DNA of 64,000 nt from Rugamonas aquatica (lineage in GTDB: Bacteria > Pseudomonadota > Gammaproteobacteria > Burkholderiales > Burkholderiaceae_D). The notes under the pieces were generated by a model that ran no database searches, was not told the origin of the DNA, and was given only the letters and a program-made list of their open reading frames with translations. Numbering within the stretch: position 1 is the stretch's first letter; each line of letters starts with the position of its first letter. Location: assembly GCF_009380215.1 (NCBI RefSeq), contig NZ_WHUG01000004.1, positions 1 to 64,000 on the forward strand, in the 5' to 3' direction. Shown here piece after piece: positions 35,017 to 42,842 of this stretch. The translations under genes were made by a program, and so were the position numbers.

Positions 35017-35103
35017 AGTCGTTCCCGCGCAGGCGGGAACCCATAGAACGTCTCAAAGGCCGGCTCCGCATGGATTCCCGCTTGCGCGGGAATGACGGCG
35101 GCA
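35017..35103. repeat. Pair of inverted REP palindromes
   Basis: Two hairpins in opposite orientation: GTTCCCGCGCAGGCGGGAAC (35021-35040) and ATTCCCGCTTGCGCGGGAAT (35074-35093). Flanks also match when one is reversed (GTCGTTCCC ... CCCATAG against CATGGATTCCC ... GAATGACGGC). This is the layout of a REPIN or BIME between convergent genes, where it may also end transcription. Confidence 0.75.
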
Positions 35104-35117
35104 TGTTGTCGCGACAA

Positions 35118-36416
35118 TTATTTATTGACGACCGCGCCGCCTTTCATCACCCACTGGACGCTTTCCAGCGTCTTCACATCCTTCAGCGGTTCGCCATCGA
35201 CGGCGATCAGGTCGGCGAACTTGCCGGCCTCGATGGTGCCGACCCGGTCGGTCCAGCCCAGCAGTTCGCTGGCGTTGACGGTGGCCGTGCGGATCGCCTG
35301 GATCGGCGTCATGCCCAATTTAACCAGCACGCCAAACTCGCGCGCGTTCAGGCCGTGCGGATAGACGGCGGCGTCGGTGCCGAAGGCGATCGGCACGCCG
35401 GCCTTGATGGCGCGGCCGATGTTCACGCGCGCGGTCGGCAGCACCACCTTGGCTTTTTCCAGCAGCGGCTTGGGCAGCTTGATCGCTTCGGCGTTCTCGA
35501 TCAGCCAGTCGCCCAGGTAGAGCGTGGGCACCAGCCAGGTCTTGTGTTCCTTCATCAGCTTGATGCCTTCGTCGTCGATGTAGGAACCGTGTTCGATCGA
35601 ATCGATGCCGGCCAGCACCGCCAGCTTGATGCCATCGCCGCCGTGCGCGTGGGCGGCGGTTTTGCGGCCGAGGCGGTGGGCGTCGCTGATGATGGCCTTC
35701 AATTCTTCCAGCGTGTATTGCGAGGTGCGCGGGTCGTCGCCGAAGGACAGCACGCCGCCGGTGGCGCAGATCTTGATGACGTCGGCGCCGTACTTGATGT
35801 TGCGGCGCGTGACCTTGAGCGCTTCGTCGACACCGTCGGCCACGCCGAGGGCGGTGAGCTTGTATTCGGGGGCGTGCATGGTGTCGTCGCAGTGGCCGCC
35901 GGTGATGCTCAGCGGCGGGCCGGAGGCGGCCATGCGCGGGCCGGGCACGTCGCCGTCGTTGATGGCGTCGCGCAGGCCGATGTCGGTATAGGCGTTGGCG
36001 CCGACGTCGCGCACGGTGGTGAAGCCGGCCTGCAGCGTCAGGCGGGCGTTCTTGGCGCCGGTCAGCGTGGCGCGCGGCACCGATTTGGCGACCACGGAAT
36101 AGCCGGAATCCTGCGGGTCGTTGGTCAGGTGGGTGTGCATGTCGATCAGGCCGGGCAGCAGGGTCTTGTTGCCGAGGTCGATGACCTGGGCGCCGGCCGG
36201 GATCGCCAGTTTGCTGCCGGCGGCGGTGATGCGTTCGCCGCTGATGAGCACCACGGCGTTGTCGATCAGCGCGCCGCTGCGCACGTCGAGCATGTGGGCG
36301 GCTTTGACGGCGGTGATGGTGGGCGGGGCGGTGTCGGCGGCGCCGGCGGTGGAGCAGGCCAGCAGCAATAGCGGCAGCGCGAAGGCGCGGCGGATGGACA
36401 TGGCGATGACGTTCAA
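35118..36416 (-). CDS. Secreted amidohydrolase, imidazolonepropionase/prolidase-like
   Basis: A 432-residue metal-dependent hydrolase. A signal peptide (about 1-26) precedes a short beta domain and a TIM barrel with the metal motif DMHTHLTND, a barrel Lys in [11 protein letters not shown], His in AAHAHGGDG and HGSYIDDEG, and the last Asp in [12 protein letters not shown]. Related periplasmic enzymes cleave X-Pro or X-Arg dipeptides. The start is the TTG at 36416, because AAGGAG lies 6 nt upstream; an ATG at 36401 would have poor spacing. It converges on the REP pair. Confidence 0.9.
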   Translation of the reverse strand: MNVIAMSIRRAFALPLLLLACSTAGAADTAPPTITAVKAAHMLDVRSGALIDNAVVLISGERITAAGSKLAIPAGAQVIDLGNKTLLPGLIDMHTHLTNDPQDSGYSVVAKSVPRATLTGAKNARLTLQAGFTTVRDVGANAYTDIGLRDAINDGDVPGPRMAASGPPLSITGGHCDDTMHAPEYKLTALGVADGVDEALKVTRRNIKYGADVIKICATGGVLSFGDDPRTSQYTLEELKAIISDAHRLGRKTAAHAHGGDGIKLAVLAGIDSIEHGSYIDDEGIKLMKEHKTWLVPTLYLGDWLIENAEAIKLPKPLLEKAKVVLPTARVNIGRAIKAGVPIAFGTDAAVYPHGLNAREFGVLVKLGMTPIQAIRTATVNASELLGWTDRVGTIEAGKFADLIAVDGEPLKDVKTLESVQWVMKGGAVVNK

Positions 36417-36521
36417 GCGGATCTCCTTGTTGTGGTTGTTGTGGTCGCGCCGGATTGATGCGGGCCAAACCGCGCCCGCCTAGGCTACCCGCGTCTGCAG
36501 GCGAACGCTACAATTTTTTGG

Positions 36522-37559
36522 ATGAACACCCGCAGCGACACGCTTTACCGCCAACTCTTCGCGCATCCCGAGATCGTGCGGGATCTGCTGGCCGGCTTTT
36601 TGCCGGCCGGCTGGGCCAGGTCGCTGGAGGTCGGCGCCTTCGAGCGCGTCAACGCCAGCTACGCCAGCGACCGCAGCAAGCAACGCCATCAGGACATGGT
36701 GTGGCGGGCCAAGGTGGGCGGGGAGTGGGTCTATGTCTACATCCTGCTGGAATTCCAAGCCCGCTCGGATCGCTGGATGGCCTTGCGCATGCAGGTTTAT
36801 GTGGGTTTGCTGCTTCAGGATCTGGTCGCGCAGCATCGCTTGACGCGACGTGGAAAATTGCCGCCGGTGCTGCCCATCGTGCTGTACCACGGCCGCAGCC
36901 CCTGGCGTGCCGGCAGGGAGTTGGCCGATTTGATGTTGGCGCCGCCGGCTGGATTGGAAGCCTATCAGCCGCGCCAGCGGTACATGCTGATAGACCTGCA
37001 TCGTCATATGAATCCGGACGACCCTGCCAATATTTTGGGTATTGTGTTTCGATTGCTGCGCTCGAAGACTAATAAGGAAATGCTTTCAGCACTGGGCGAT
37101 TTCTCCGAGCGTATGAAGGCGTCTGATGTTGCAAGGGTCCGCGATAGCTTGACGCGCTGGGTATGCACGACCTTGCAGGACGAATTTGCCGAAGCTAATA
37201 TGAACTTAGGGGAGGAGCCAGTGATGCTATTTAACCGGCGATTCAAGACCTACGAAGCCTTGCTGGAATATGAGGCCGTCAAGCGTGGCCGTCTCAAGGG
37301 GTTGAAAGAGGGACGTCGCAAAGGGGTGAGACAAGGCATGCAGCAGGGTATGCAGCAAGGTATGCAGCAAGGACGGGTGGAGGGGTTGCAAGAGGCGCTG
37401 CATGCGCTGCTGGCAGGGCGCAAGGCACCACTGCCGGCAGAACTTGCTGAAAAGGTGGCGGCTGCCGACACCGCCCAGCTCAGCGCCTGGATACAGGTGC
37501 TGGCCGAGGGCGGCGATCCGGTTGAGTTCATTACTGCGGCGAAGCGCCCAGCCGCTTGA
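36522..37559 (+). CDS. Rpn family recombination-promoting nuclease / putative transposase (PD-(D/E)XK)
   Basis: A 345-residue Rpn/YhgA-like protein (Transposase_31 family). The N-terminal nuclease domain shows Asp58 (RHQDMVWRA) and the ExQ motif Glu77-x-Gln79 (LLEFQARSD). E. coli Rpn proteins are DNA endonucleases that act as toxins and in phage defence, restrained by a small protein translated from within the same gene. Here a strong internal ribosome-binding site and ATG lie at 37211-37226 (separate entry). Codons 270-284 contain a Met-Gln-Gln-Gly repeat. A TACAAT ends 7 nt before the ATG. The 3' end overlaps the convergent GIN-domain gene by 29 bp. Confidence 0.88.
   Translation: MNTRSDTLYRQLFAHPEIVRDLLAGFLPAGWARSLEVGAFERVNASYASDRSKQRHQDMVWRAKVGGEWVYVYILLEFQARSDRWMALRMQVYVGLLLQDLVAQHRLTRRGKLPPVLPIVLYHGRSPWRAGRELADLMLAPPAGLEAYQPRQRYMLIDLHRHMNPDDPANILGIVFRLLRSKTNKEMLSALGDFSERMKASDVARVRDSLTRWVCTTLQDEFAEANMNLGEEPVMLFNRRFKTYEALLEYEAVKRGRLKGLKEGRRKGVRQGMQQGMQQGMQQGRVEGLQEALHALLAGRKAPLPAELAEKVAAADTAQLSAWIQVLAEGGDPVEFITAAKRPAA
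37224..37559 (+). CDS. Predicted intragenic small protein from the Rpn gene (RpnS-like)
   Basis: GGAGGAG (37211-37217) lies exactly 6 nt before an in-frame ATG at 37224, codon 235 of the Rpn frame; a GTG sits one codon earlier. Translation from here would give the 111-residue C-terminal part (MLFNRRFKTYEALLEYEAVK at its start), omitting the nuclease domain. The full-length gene itself has no such ribosome-binding site. In E. coli, intragenic C-terminal proteins inhibit their Rpn toxin. Function here is inference from that precedent. Confidence 0.55.
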   Translation: MLFNRRFKTYEALLEYEAVKRGRLKGLKEGRRKGVRQGMQQGMQQGMQQGRVEGLQEALHALLAGRKAPLPAELAEKVAAADTAQLSAWIQVLAEGGDPVEFITAAKRPAA

Positions 37560-38310
37560 TCGTGCCCGAACCCATCACGCTCTTTGTCAGCTGCGGATCG
37601 CCGTAGTAGGCGATGTCGCCGGAGCCGGCCACGCTCAGGTTCAGCGTCTGCCTGGCCCATACCGTCGCCTGGCCCGAGCCGCCGATGCTGACCGTCGCAT
37701 CCCGCGCCGCCAGCTGACCGGCCTGCACCCGCCCCGAACCGCCGATCGAGATCTGCAGCCGCTCGGTATTGCCGCTGGTTTTCAGATTGCCGCTGCCGCC
37801 CAGCGCGATCGCCACCGACTCGCTCTCCAGGTTGCGCGCATTGATCGAGCCCGAACCGCCCACGTCGAACGTCAGACTCTCGCCGCGCAACTTGTCGACA
37901 TCGACCGAACCGGAACCGGTCACGGCGATCTTCTCGATCGAACGCGCCTGCACCACGATCTTCATCGTGCGCGACTCCAGGTTGACATCCTTGCGCGTCG
38001 GCCGGATGCGCAGCGTGCCGTTGTCGACCACCGTCTCGATCAGCGCCTGCAGGTTGTCGTCGGTCTCGATGGTGATGCTCTCGGTATTGCCGATGCGGAT
38101 CTCGACGTTGCCGCTGACGCTGGTCGCCAGCGAGCTGAAGTGGCCCAGCTCGCGGTTCTGCTTGACGATCTTGCCGCTGCCTTGCACGCGCTCGCCATGG
38201 AACCAGCTCAACGGGCCGGCCCAGGCCACGCTGGCAGGCGCGGCGACGGCCAGCAGGCCGGCGGACAGAAACAGGATGCGCAGGGCGCTGCGGATGGATG
38301 GGTTTGCCAT
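37531..38310 (-). CDS. Secreted GIN-domain (DUF2807) protein
   Basis: A 259-residue exported protein with a signal peptide (about 1-30) and a right-handed beta-helix-like GIN/auto-transporter head domain. The repeat VxxxGSGxIxxxxL recurs, for example IAVTGSGSVDVDKL, FDVGGSGSINARNL, ALGGSGNLKTSG, SIGGSGRVQAGQL and SVAGSGDIAYYG. Members are envelope proteins of unknown role, perhaps adhesive. GGAGACC precedes the ATG at 38310. Its last 29 bp overlap the end of the convergent Rpn gene, so transcription of one could affect the other. Confidence 0.87.
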   Translation of the reverse strand: MANPSIRSALRILFLSAGLLAVAAPASVAWAGPLSWFHGERVQGSGKIVKQNRELGHFSSLATSVSGNVEIRIGNTESITIETDDNLQALIETVVDNGTLRIRPTRKDVNLESRTMKIVVQARSIEKIAVTGSGSVDVDKLRGESLTFDVGGSGSINARNLESESVAIALGGSGNLKTSGNTERLQISIGGSGRVQAGQLAARDATVSIGGSGQATVWARQTLNLSVAGSGDIAYYGDPQLTKSVMGSGTIKRLGASPQ

Positions 38311-38529
38311 GATGGTCTCCTCGTAGTGGTTGGCACAGCTCTTGAGGTTGGATACTACGGACTCCACCCCGCGCACGGAACCCGGCTGCGACAGATTGCA
38401 CCAGGGGCGGAACAGAATGCAGCAGGCGGGGAGCAGACGGCGCGCCCGGCGGCCGCGAGGCCGGCATGAGGTATCATTCGGGCTATCCCGCAACACCGCA
38501 CGCTGCAACGCAGCACACATTGGACTTAC

Positions 38530-39174
38530 ATGCTGATCATCACCATCAAACAGGGCAAGGAAAAGAGCTTGCTGGCCGGCGACCCCTGGATTTACGCTTC
38601 CGCCGTCGAGCGCGTCGAAGGCCGGCCGCAGGAAAAGAACAAGCCCGGCGCCACCGCCACCGTCCAGACCTCGTCGCGCCAGTTCATCGGCCGCGCCGCC
38701 TACAACGCCAAGTCGCAGATCTGCGCCCGCATCTGGACCTACAAGGAAGACGAACCGGTCGACCACGCGCTGATCAAGCGCCGCGTCAAGGCCGCCATCG
38801 CCAAGCGCGCGGCCGCCGTGCGCGCCGCCGGCCCGAACGACCTGGTGCCCGTGGTGCGCGGCGACGAGGACGGCCTGTCCGGCCTGCTGGTCGACAGCTG
38901 GGGCGGCGTCCAGGGTTACCTGATCTGCCAGTTCCAGTCGGCCGGCGTCGATGCCTGGAAAGTGCCCATCGTGCAGGCGCTGCTGGCGGAAACCGGTTGT
39001 CCGAATGTCTACGAACGCTGCGACGACCTGGTCCGCAAGGGCGAGGGCTTGCCGATCTTCTACCGCGCGCTGGCCGGCGAGGAGCCGCCCGACCACGTGC
39101 TGGTCACGGAAGGCAAGCAACGCTACAGCATGGACCTGCGCACCGGCTTCAAATATCCCAAGGTCCGCAGCTGA
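38530..39174 (+). CDS. RlmI-like protein lacking the methyltransferase domain
   Basis: A 214-residue protein that follows the RlmI/RlmK-type 23S rRNA methyltransferase family through the PUA domain (IKQGKEKSLLAGDPWIYASA) and the central domain (RGDEDGLSGLLVDSWGG, NVYERCDD). It stops after MDLRTGFKYPKVRS, just where full-length enzymes (about 395 residues) enter the SAM-binding Rossmann domain. The next gene starts 77 nt later and no methyltransferase fragment follows. It could be a truncated gene or a stand-alone RNA-binding protein. Codon usage is normal throughout. The start is ATG 38530. Confidence 0.78.
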   Translation: MLIITIKQGKEKSLLAGDPWIYASAVERVEGRPQEKNKPGATATVQTSSRQFIGRAAYNAKSQICARIWTYKEDEPVDHALIKRRVKAAIAKRAAAVRAAGPNDLVPVVRGDEDGLSGLLVDSWGGVQGYLICQFQSAGVDAWKVPIVQALLAETGCPNVYERCDDLVRKGEGLPIFYRALAGEEPPDHVLVTEGKQRYSMDLRTGFKYPKVRS

Positions 39175-39250
39175 AAAAATTTCGGTACTGCAAGTTTTCT
39201 CTTATAATCGTCCGTGGAGCTTCACCGACCCCACGGAGATCAGAGTAGAG

Positions 39251-40372
39251 ATGGAAAATTACCAGTCGTCGCAAATTCGTACCCTGACTTACATCGAAAA
39301 CGAGGACCATCCGGTCTTCGGCACCCTTGTCGAGCAGATCCTGCATCTGCTGAATTCCAAGCTGATCTTCAGCGACATCCTGATCCACCAGAACAGCCCG
39401 CTGTTGCTGCGCCAGCCGAAGGGGCTGGTGGCGGTGACGGATTCGCCGATCACGCGCGAGGAGTTGCAGGAATTTTTCGAAGTGGTCGAGCCGAACTGGG
39501 CTGAACGCATCCAGGACCGCGCCTTCGACCGCGCGGTCGATTTGCACACGGCGCGCATCCGCGCCAACTGCTTCAGCTTCCAGGGCAAGAAGCGGCTGGG
39601 CTGCGTGATCCGCCGCTTCCCCAAGGAGCCGATGGCGCTTGCCCAGCTGGGCCTGCGCCCGGCCGAGCAGAACTTCGCCAAGCTCACCAGCGGGCTGGTG
39701 CTGATCATCGGCGACACTTGCCAGGGCAAGTCGACCACCATCGCCGCCATGCTCGACGAGATCAACAAGCACCGCTCCGGCCACATCATCACGATTGAAG
39801 ATCCGGTGGAAACGCTGATCCCGCAGCGCCAGTGCGTCATCACCCAGCGCGAAGTGGGCTTCGACGGCGACGTCGAGAGTTTCTACCTGGGCGCGCTGGA
39901 CGCGCTGCGCGAACGGCCGGACGTGATCGTCATCGGCGAGATCCGCGATGCGCAGACGGCGCAGGAAGCGCTGGCGCTGGCTGAATCCGGCCCGCTGGTG
40001 CTGGCCTCGCTGCATGCGCGCTCGACCGAGCTGGGCTTGCAGAAGATGGTGCGCTTGCTGGGCAACGCCGAGCCGCAATCGCAGGCGCTGGCGCATGCGC
40101 TGCGCGGCGTGCTGTGCCAGGCGCTGCTGCCGTCGGTGGACGGCGACCGCTACCACCTGGCCACCGAGTGCCTGACGTCGAATCCGGATGTGGTCAACAT
40201 GATCGCCAGCGGCCAGGTGTCGGCGCTGCGCAGCTGGATGGAAAACAAGCCGGGCGAGGGCTGCCACACGATGAACGCTTCGCTGCGCGCGCTGCTGGCC
40301 GCAGGCAAGGTCAGCGTGGAAGACGCCCGTAACGCCACCACCGATCGCATCGGCTTTGCCGAGCACTACTAA
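39251..40372 (+). CDS. PilT/PilU-like pilus retraction ATPase
   Basis: A 373-residue secretion-superfamily ATPase. Walker A reads GDTCQGKST (rather than the usual GPTGSGKST), the Asp box is TIEDPVE, Walker B is VIVIGEIRD, and the His box appears in LASLHARST. The C-terminal HTMNASLRALLAAGK corresponds to the PilU/PilT region after the core. No other pilus gene lies nearby, so it is an orphan paralogue. A TATAAT at 39203-39208 and an inverted repeat CCGTGG ... CCACGG in the leader precede it. The start is ATG 39251. Confidence 0.85.
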   Translation: MENYQSSQIRTLTYIENEDHPVFGTLVEQILHLLNSKLIFSDILIHQNSPLLLRQPKGLVAVTDSPITREELQEFFEVVEPNWAERIQDRAFDRAVDLHTARIRANCFSFQGKKRLGCVIRRFPKEPMALAQLGLRPAEQNFAKLTSGLVLIIGDTCQGKSTTIAAMLDEINKHRSGHIITIEDPVETLIPQRQCVITQREVGFDGDVESFYLGALDALRERPDVIVIGEIRDAQTAQEALALAESGPLVLASLHARSTELGLQKMVRLLGNAEPQSQALAHALRGVLCQALLPSVDGDRYHLATECLTSNPDVVNMIASGQVSALRSWMENKPGEGCHTMNASLRALLAAGKVSVEDARNATTDRIGFAEHY

Positions 40373-40376
40373 GACA

Positions 40377-41090
40377 ATGAAATATAAACTGTTTTTATTC
40401 GACCTGGACGATACCCTGCTGGACTTCAGGGCGTCCGAAAAGCTCTCGTTCGTACGCACCATGCAGGAACTGGGGCTGCGCGATAGCGTGGATGGGATTT
40501 TCCAGCAGTACCAGGCGATCAATGTGGAACTCTGGCGCCGCTTCGAGACGGGCGCTGTCACCAAGGACTTCCTGAAGGTGGAGCGTTTCCGCAAGACCTT
40601 CGAGGCGAACGGCATCGAGCTGGACCCGGAGGCGGCAAGCAGCCTGTATCTGGAGTCGCTGCCGGATACCGTGGTCCTCATCGATGGCGCCAGGCAGGTT
40701 TGCGAGACGCTGTCCGCCGTGGGCGAGGTGGGCATCATCACCAACGGTGTTGAAGCCATCCAGAACCGCCGCATCGCCAGCTCTGGGCTGGCGCCGTACA
40801 TTTCCTTCGTCGCCACGTCCGAAGCGTGCGGCTACGCCAAGCCGGATGTGCGCTTCTTCGAATATGCCGCCAAAATGGCTAAACCGTTTGCCAAGGAAGA
40901 TGCGATCATCGTCGGCGACCGGCTCGATGCGGACATCCTCGGCGCCAACCGGTATGGCATCGAAAGCTGCTGGTTCAATCCCGACGGCCTGGCCAACGCA
41001 TCGGAAGCGCTGCCTGACTACGAGGTGGCCAGCTTGAGCGACATCGCGCCGCTACTCAATCGTCGACTGCCTCAATGCCCTGCAATCTGA
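40377..41090 (+). CDS. yjjG: YjjG-family noncanonical pyrimidine nucleotidase (HAD hydrolase)
   Basis: A 237-residue HAD phosphatase that removes modified pyrimidine nucleotides such as 5-halogenated dUMP. Motif I is FDLDDTLLDF at the N-terminus; motif II is IITNGVEAIQNRR; the Lys of motif III is in YAKPDVRFFEYA and motif IV is IIVGDRLDADILGA, matching YjjG. It starts 4 nt after the PilT-like gene and probably shares its transcript. Its last 35 bp overlap the convergent Arr gene. Confidence 0.9.
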   Translation: MKYKLFLFDLDDTLLDFRASEKLSFVRTMQELGLRDSVDGIFQQYQAINVELWRRFETGAVTKDFLKVERFRKTFEANGIELDPEAASSLYLESLPDTVVLIDGARQVCETLSAVGEVGIITNGVEAIQNRRIASSGLAPYISFVATSEACGYAKPDVRFFEYAAKMAKPFAKEDAIIVGDRLDADILGANRYGIESCWFNPDGLANASEALPDYEVASLSDIAPLLNRRLPQCPAI

Positions 41091-41445
41091 GTTTCTCGAC
41101 GTGGTCCTTCATCGCCTGAAGCACTTCGGGAGCGTGCCCCTTCCAATCCTTGACCTCGCCGAGAACCCGTAGCGCCTCGCGCGAGCGGTAGGACTTGGTT
41201 GGGTTGCCCGGGAATTTTTTATCCGTCAAATTCGGATCATCCATGATCGGGCCGGTCGGCTCCACGATGTAGATCCTGCCGGGCCCATCGCCCTGCGCCA
41301 GCTCCGCGCCCCACGTGGCCGCCTCCAGCGTGGCGGACAGATAAACGTGATTGGCCTTGCGCTTGCTGCCGTAGTTGGAGGCGTAGCCTGGCTCGATCAG
41401 ATCGCCTTCCTTCAGGTCGGCACGAGTGCCGTGGTAGTACTCCAT
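41056..41445 (-). CDS. arr: NAD(+)-rifampin ADP-ribosyltransferase, Arr family
   Basis: A 129-residue enzyme of the Arr group, which inactivates rifamycins by transferring ADP-ribose from NAD. Recognisable blocks are EYYHGTRADLKEGDLIEPG, VYLSATLEAATWGAELA, IYIVEPTGPIMDDPNLTDKK and FPGNPTKSYRSREALRV. It is slightly shorter at the N-terminus than mobile Arr proteins (about 150 residues). AGGAGG precedes the ATG at 41445. It converges on yjjG with a 35-bp overlap and has an inverted-repeat element 24 bp upstream. Activity against rifampin is expected for the family but not shown. Confidence 0.92.
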   Translation of the reverse strand: MEYYHGTRADLKEGDLIEPGYASNYGSKRKANHVYLSATLEAATWGAELAQGDGPGRIYIVEPTGPIMDDPNLTDKKFPGNPTKSYRSREALRVLGEVKDWKGHAPEVLQAMKDHVEKLRLQGIEAVDD

Positions 41446-41468
41446 GAATACCTCCTAATTCTAACGCC

Positions 41469-41552
41469 GGGGTCAAGTCTGACATTCGGACACGAGCACT
41501 ACCTTAGTCCTTACTACAGCAGCGTCTGTGTCCAAATGTCAGACTTGACCCC
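41469..41552. repeat. 84-bp inverted-repeat (MITE/REPIN-like) element
   Basis: Arms 41469-41493 and 41528-41552 are 25-nt inverted repeats differing at one position; each begins with GGGGTCAAGTCTGACATT when read inward. A 34-nt spacer separates them. TCAGACTTGACCCC-type ends are typical of REP-like families mobilised in trans by a RAYT transposase. The element sits between the triheme cytochrome stop and the arr promoter, so the hairpin could stop cytochrome transcription. Confidence 0.7.
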
Positions 41553-41557
41553 GTGGT

Positions 41558-42832
41558 TTAATCCAGCGGAATCGCGCGGTAGCGGTTGACGTCGTTGCCG
41601 TTGACCGGCGGCGCGTTGTTGCCCCAGGCGCTGCGCAGGTAGGACACCACTTGCGCCACTTCCGTATCGTTCAACACATGGCCGAACGGCGGCATGCCGT
41701 ACGGACGCGGATTGCCTTCGGTGCCAGGCGCGAAACCGCCGTTGAGCACGATGCGGATCGGGTTGACCGCCTGCTCCATCGTCAGCGCGCGGTTGCCCGC
41801 CAGCGGCGGATAGCCGGGCGGCAGGCCGCCACCGCCGGCGCCGTGGCAGTCCGCGCAGTGCTTCTCGTACAGCTTGGCGCCGGCCGACAGGTAGGCCACC
41901 GCTTCCACGCTCTTGTCGCGCTCGAACTCGGATTTCTTGCCGTCACCCGGCAAGGCTTTCAGGTAGACCGCCATCGCGTTGATGTCGCTGTCGCTCAGGT
42001 ATTGCAGGCTTTGCTGCACCACTTCCGCCATCGGCCCGAATACGGTCGCGCGCGGCGATACGCCGGTCTTCAGCAACTGCGCGATGTGCGGCTGCATCCA
42101 TTCGCCCAGCCCGGCCTCGGCGCCGGAGTTGAGCGACGGCGCATACCAGCCCAGCACCGGAATCATGCCGCCGGACAGGCCTTCGCCATCGGTCGCGCCC
42201 AGCGTGTTGCGCGCGCTGTGGCAGGCGCTGCAATGGCCCAGGCCTTGCACCAGGTAGGCGCCGCGATTCCAGTCCACCGACTGTTTCGTGTCTTCGCGGA
42301 ACACGGCGGGCTTGAAGTACAGCGCGCGCCATCCGGCCAGCATGAATTGCTGGTTGTAGGGGAAGCGCAAGGTATGCGCCTGGTTGGCCTGCGACACGGC
42401 CGGCACCGACTGGAAGTAGGCGTACAGCGCATCGGCATCGTCACGCGTGATGCGGGTGTAGTTGGTGTAGGGGAAGGCCGGGTACAGCAGGCGGCCATCC
42501 CTGGACTTGCCGTTGTGCAGAGCGCGCCAGAAGTCGTCGGAACTCCAGCTGCCGATGCCGGTCGCCTTGTCCGACGTGATGTTGGGCGAGATGACGTTGC
42601 CGAACGGCGTTTGCAATGCACGGCCGCCGGCGTATTGCGCGCCGCCGCGCACGGTGTGGCAGGCCATGCAGTCGCCGGCCTTGGCCAGGTAGGCGCCGCG
42701 CGCGACTTTCTCGGCCGGCGCCAGCTTGGCGGTGACGGTGGGCGCCGGACCGGTATCGTCGGCGCCGCCGAACAGCACGAACAACAGGCCGGCCGCCAGC
42801 AGCGCGATAACGGTATAAATAATTTTCTTCAT
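41558..42832 (-). CDS. Triheme cytochrome c, dehydrogenase beta-subunit type
   Basis: A 424-residue membrane-anchored cytochrome with three heme-binding CxxCH sites: CMACH near residue 55, CSACH near 203 and CADCH near 330. An N-terminal hydrophobic helix (IIYTVIALLAAGLLFVLF) serves as signal or anchor. Length and heme number match the electron-transfer subunits of membrane alcohol, gluconate and FAD-glucose dehydrogenases. No dehydrogenase gene is adjacent; the GMC pair at 8840-11022 lacks such a subunit. A diheme cytochrome gene lies 10 nt upstream and should be co-transcribed. Confidence 0.9.
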   Translation of the reverse strand: MKKIIYTVIALLAAGLLFVLFGGADDTGPAPTVTAKLAPAEKVARGAYLAKAGDCMACHTVRGGAQYAGGRALQTPFGNVISPNITSDKATGIGSWSSDDFWRALHNGKSRDGRLLYPAFPYTNYTRITRDDADALYAYFQSVPAVSQANQAHTLRFPYNQQFMLAGWRALYFKPAVFREDTKQSVDWNRGAYLVQGLGHCSACHSARNTLGATDGEGLSGGMIPVLGWYAPSLNSGAEAGLGEWMQPHIAQLLKTGVSPRATVFGPMAEVVQQSLQYLSDSDINAMAVYLKALPGDGKKSEFERDKSVEAVAYLSAGAKLYEKHCADCHGAGGGGLPPGYPPLAGNRALTMEQAVNPIRIVLNGGFAPGTEGNPRPYGMPPFGHVLNDTEVAQVVSYLRSAWGNNAPPVNGNDVNRYRAIPLD

Positions 42833-42842
42833 ATGCGGCCCC

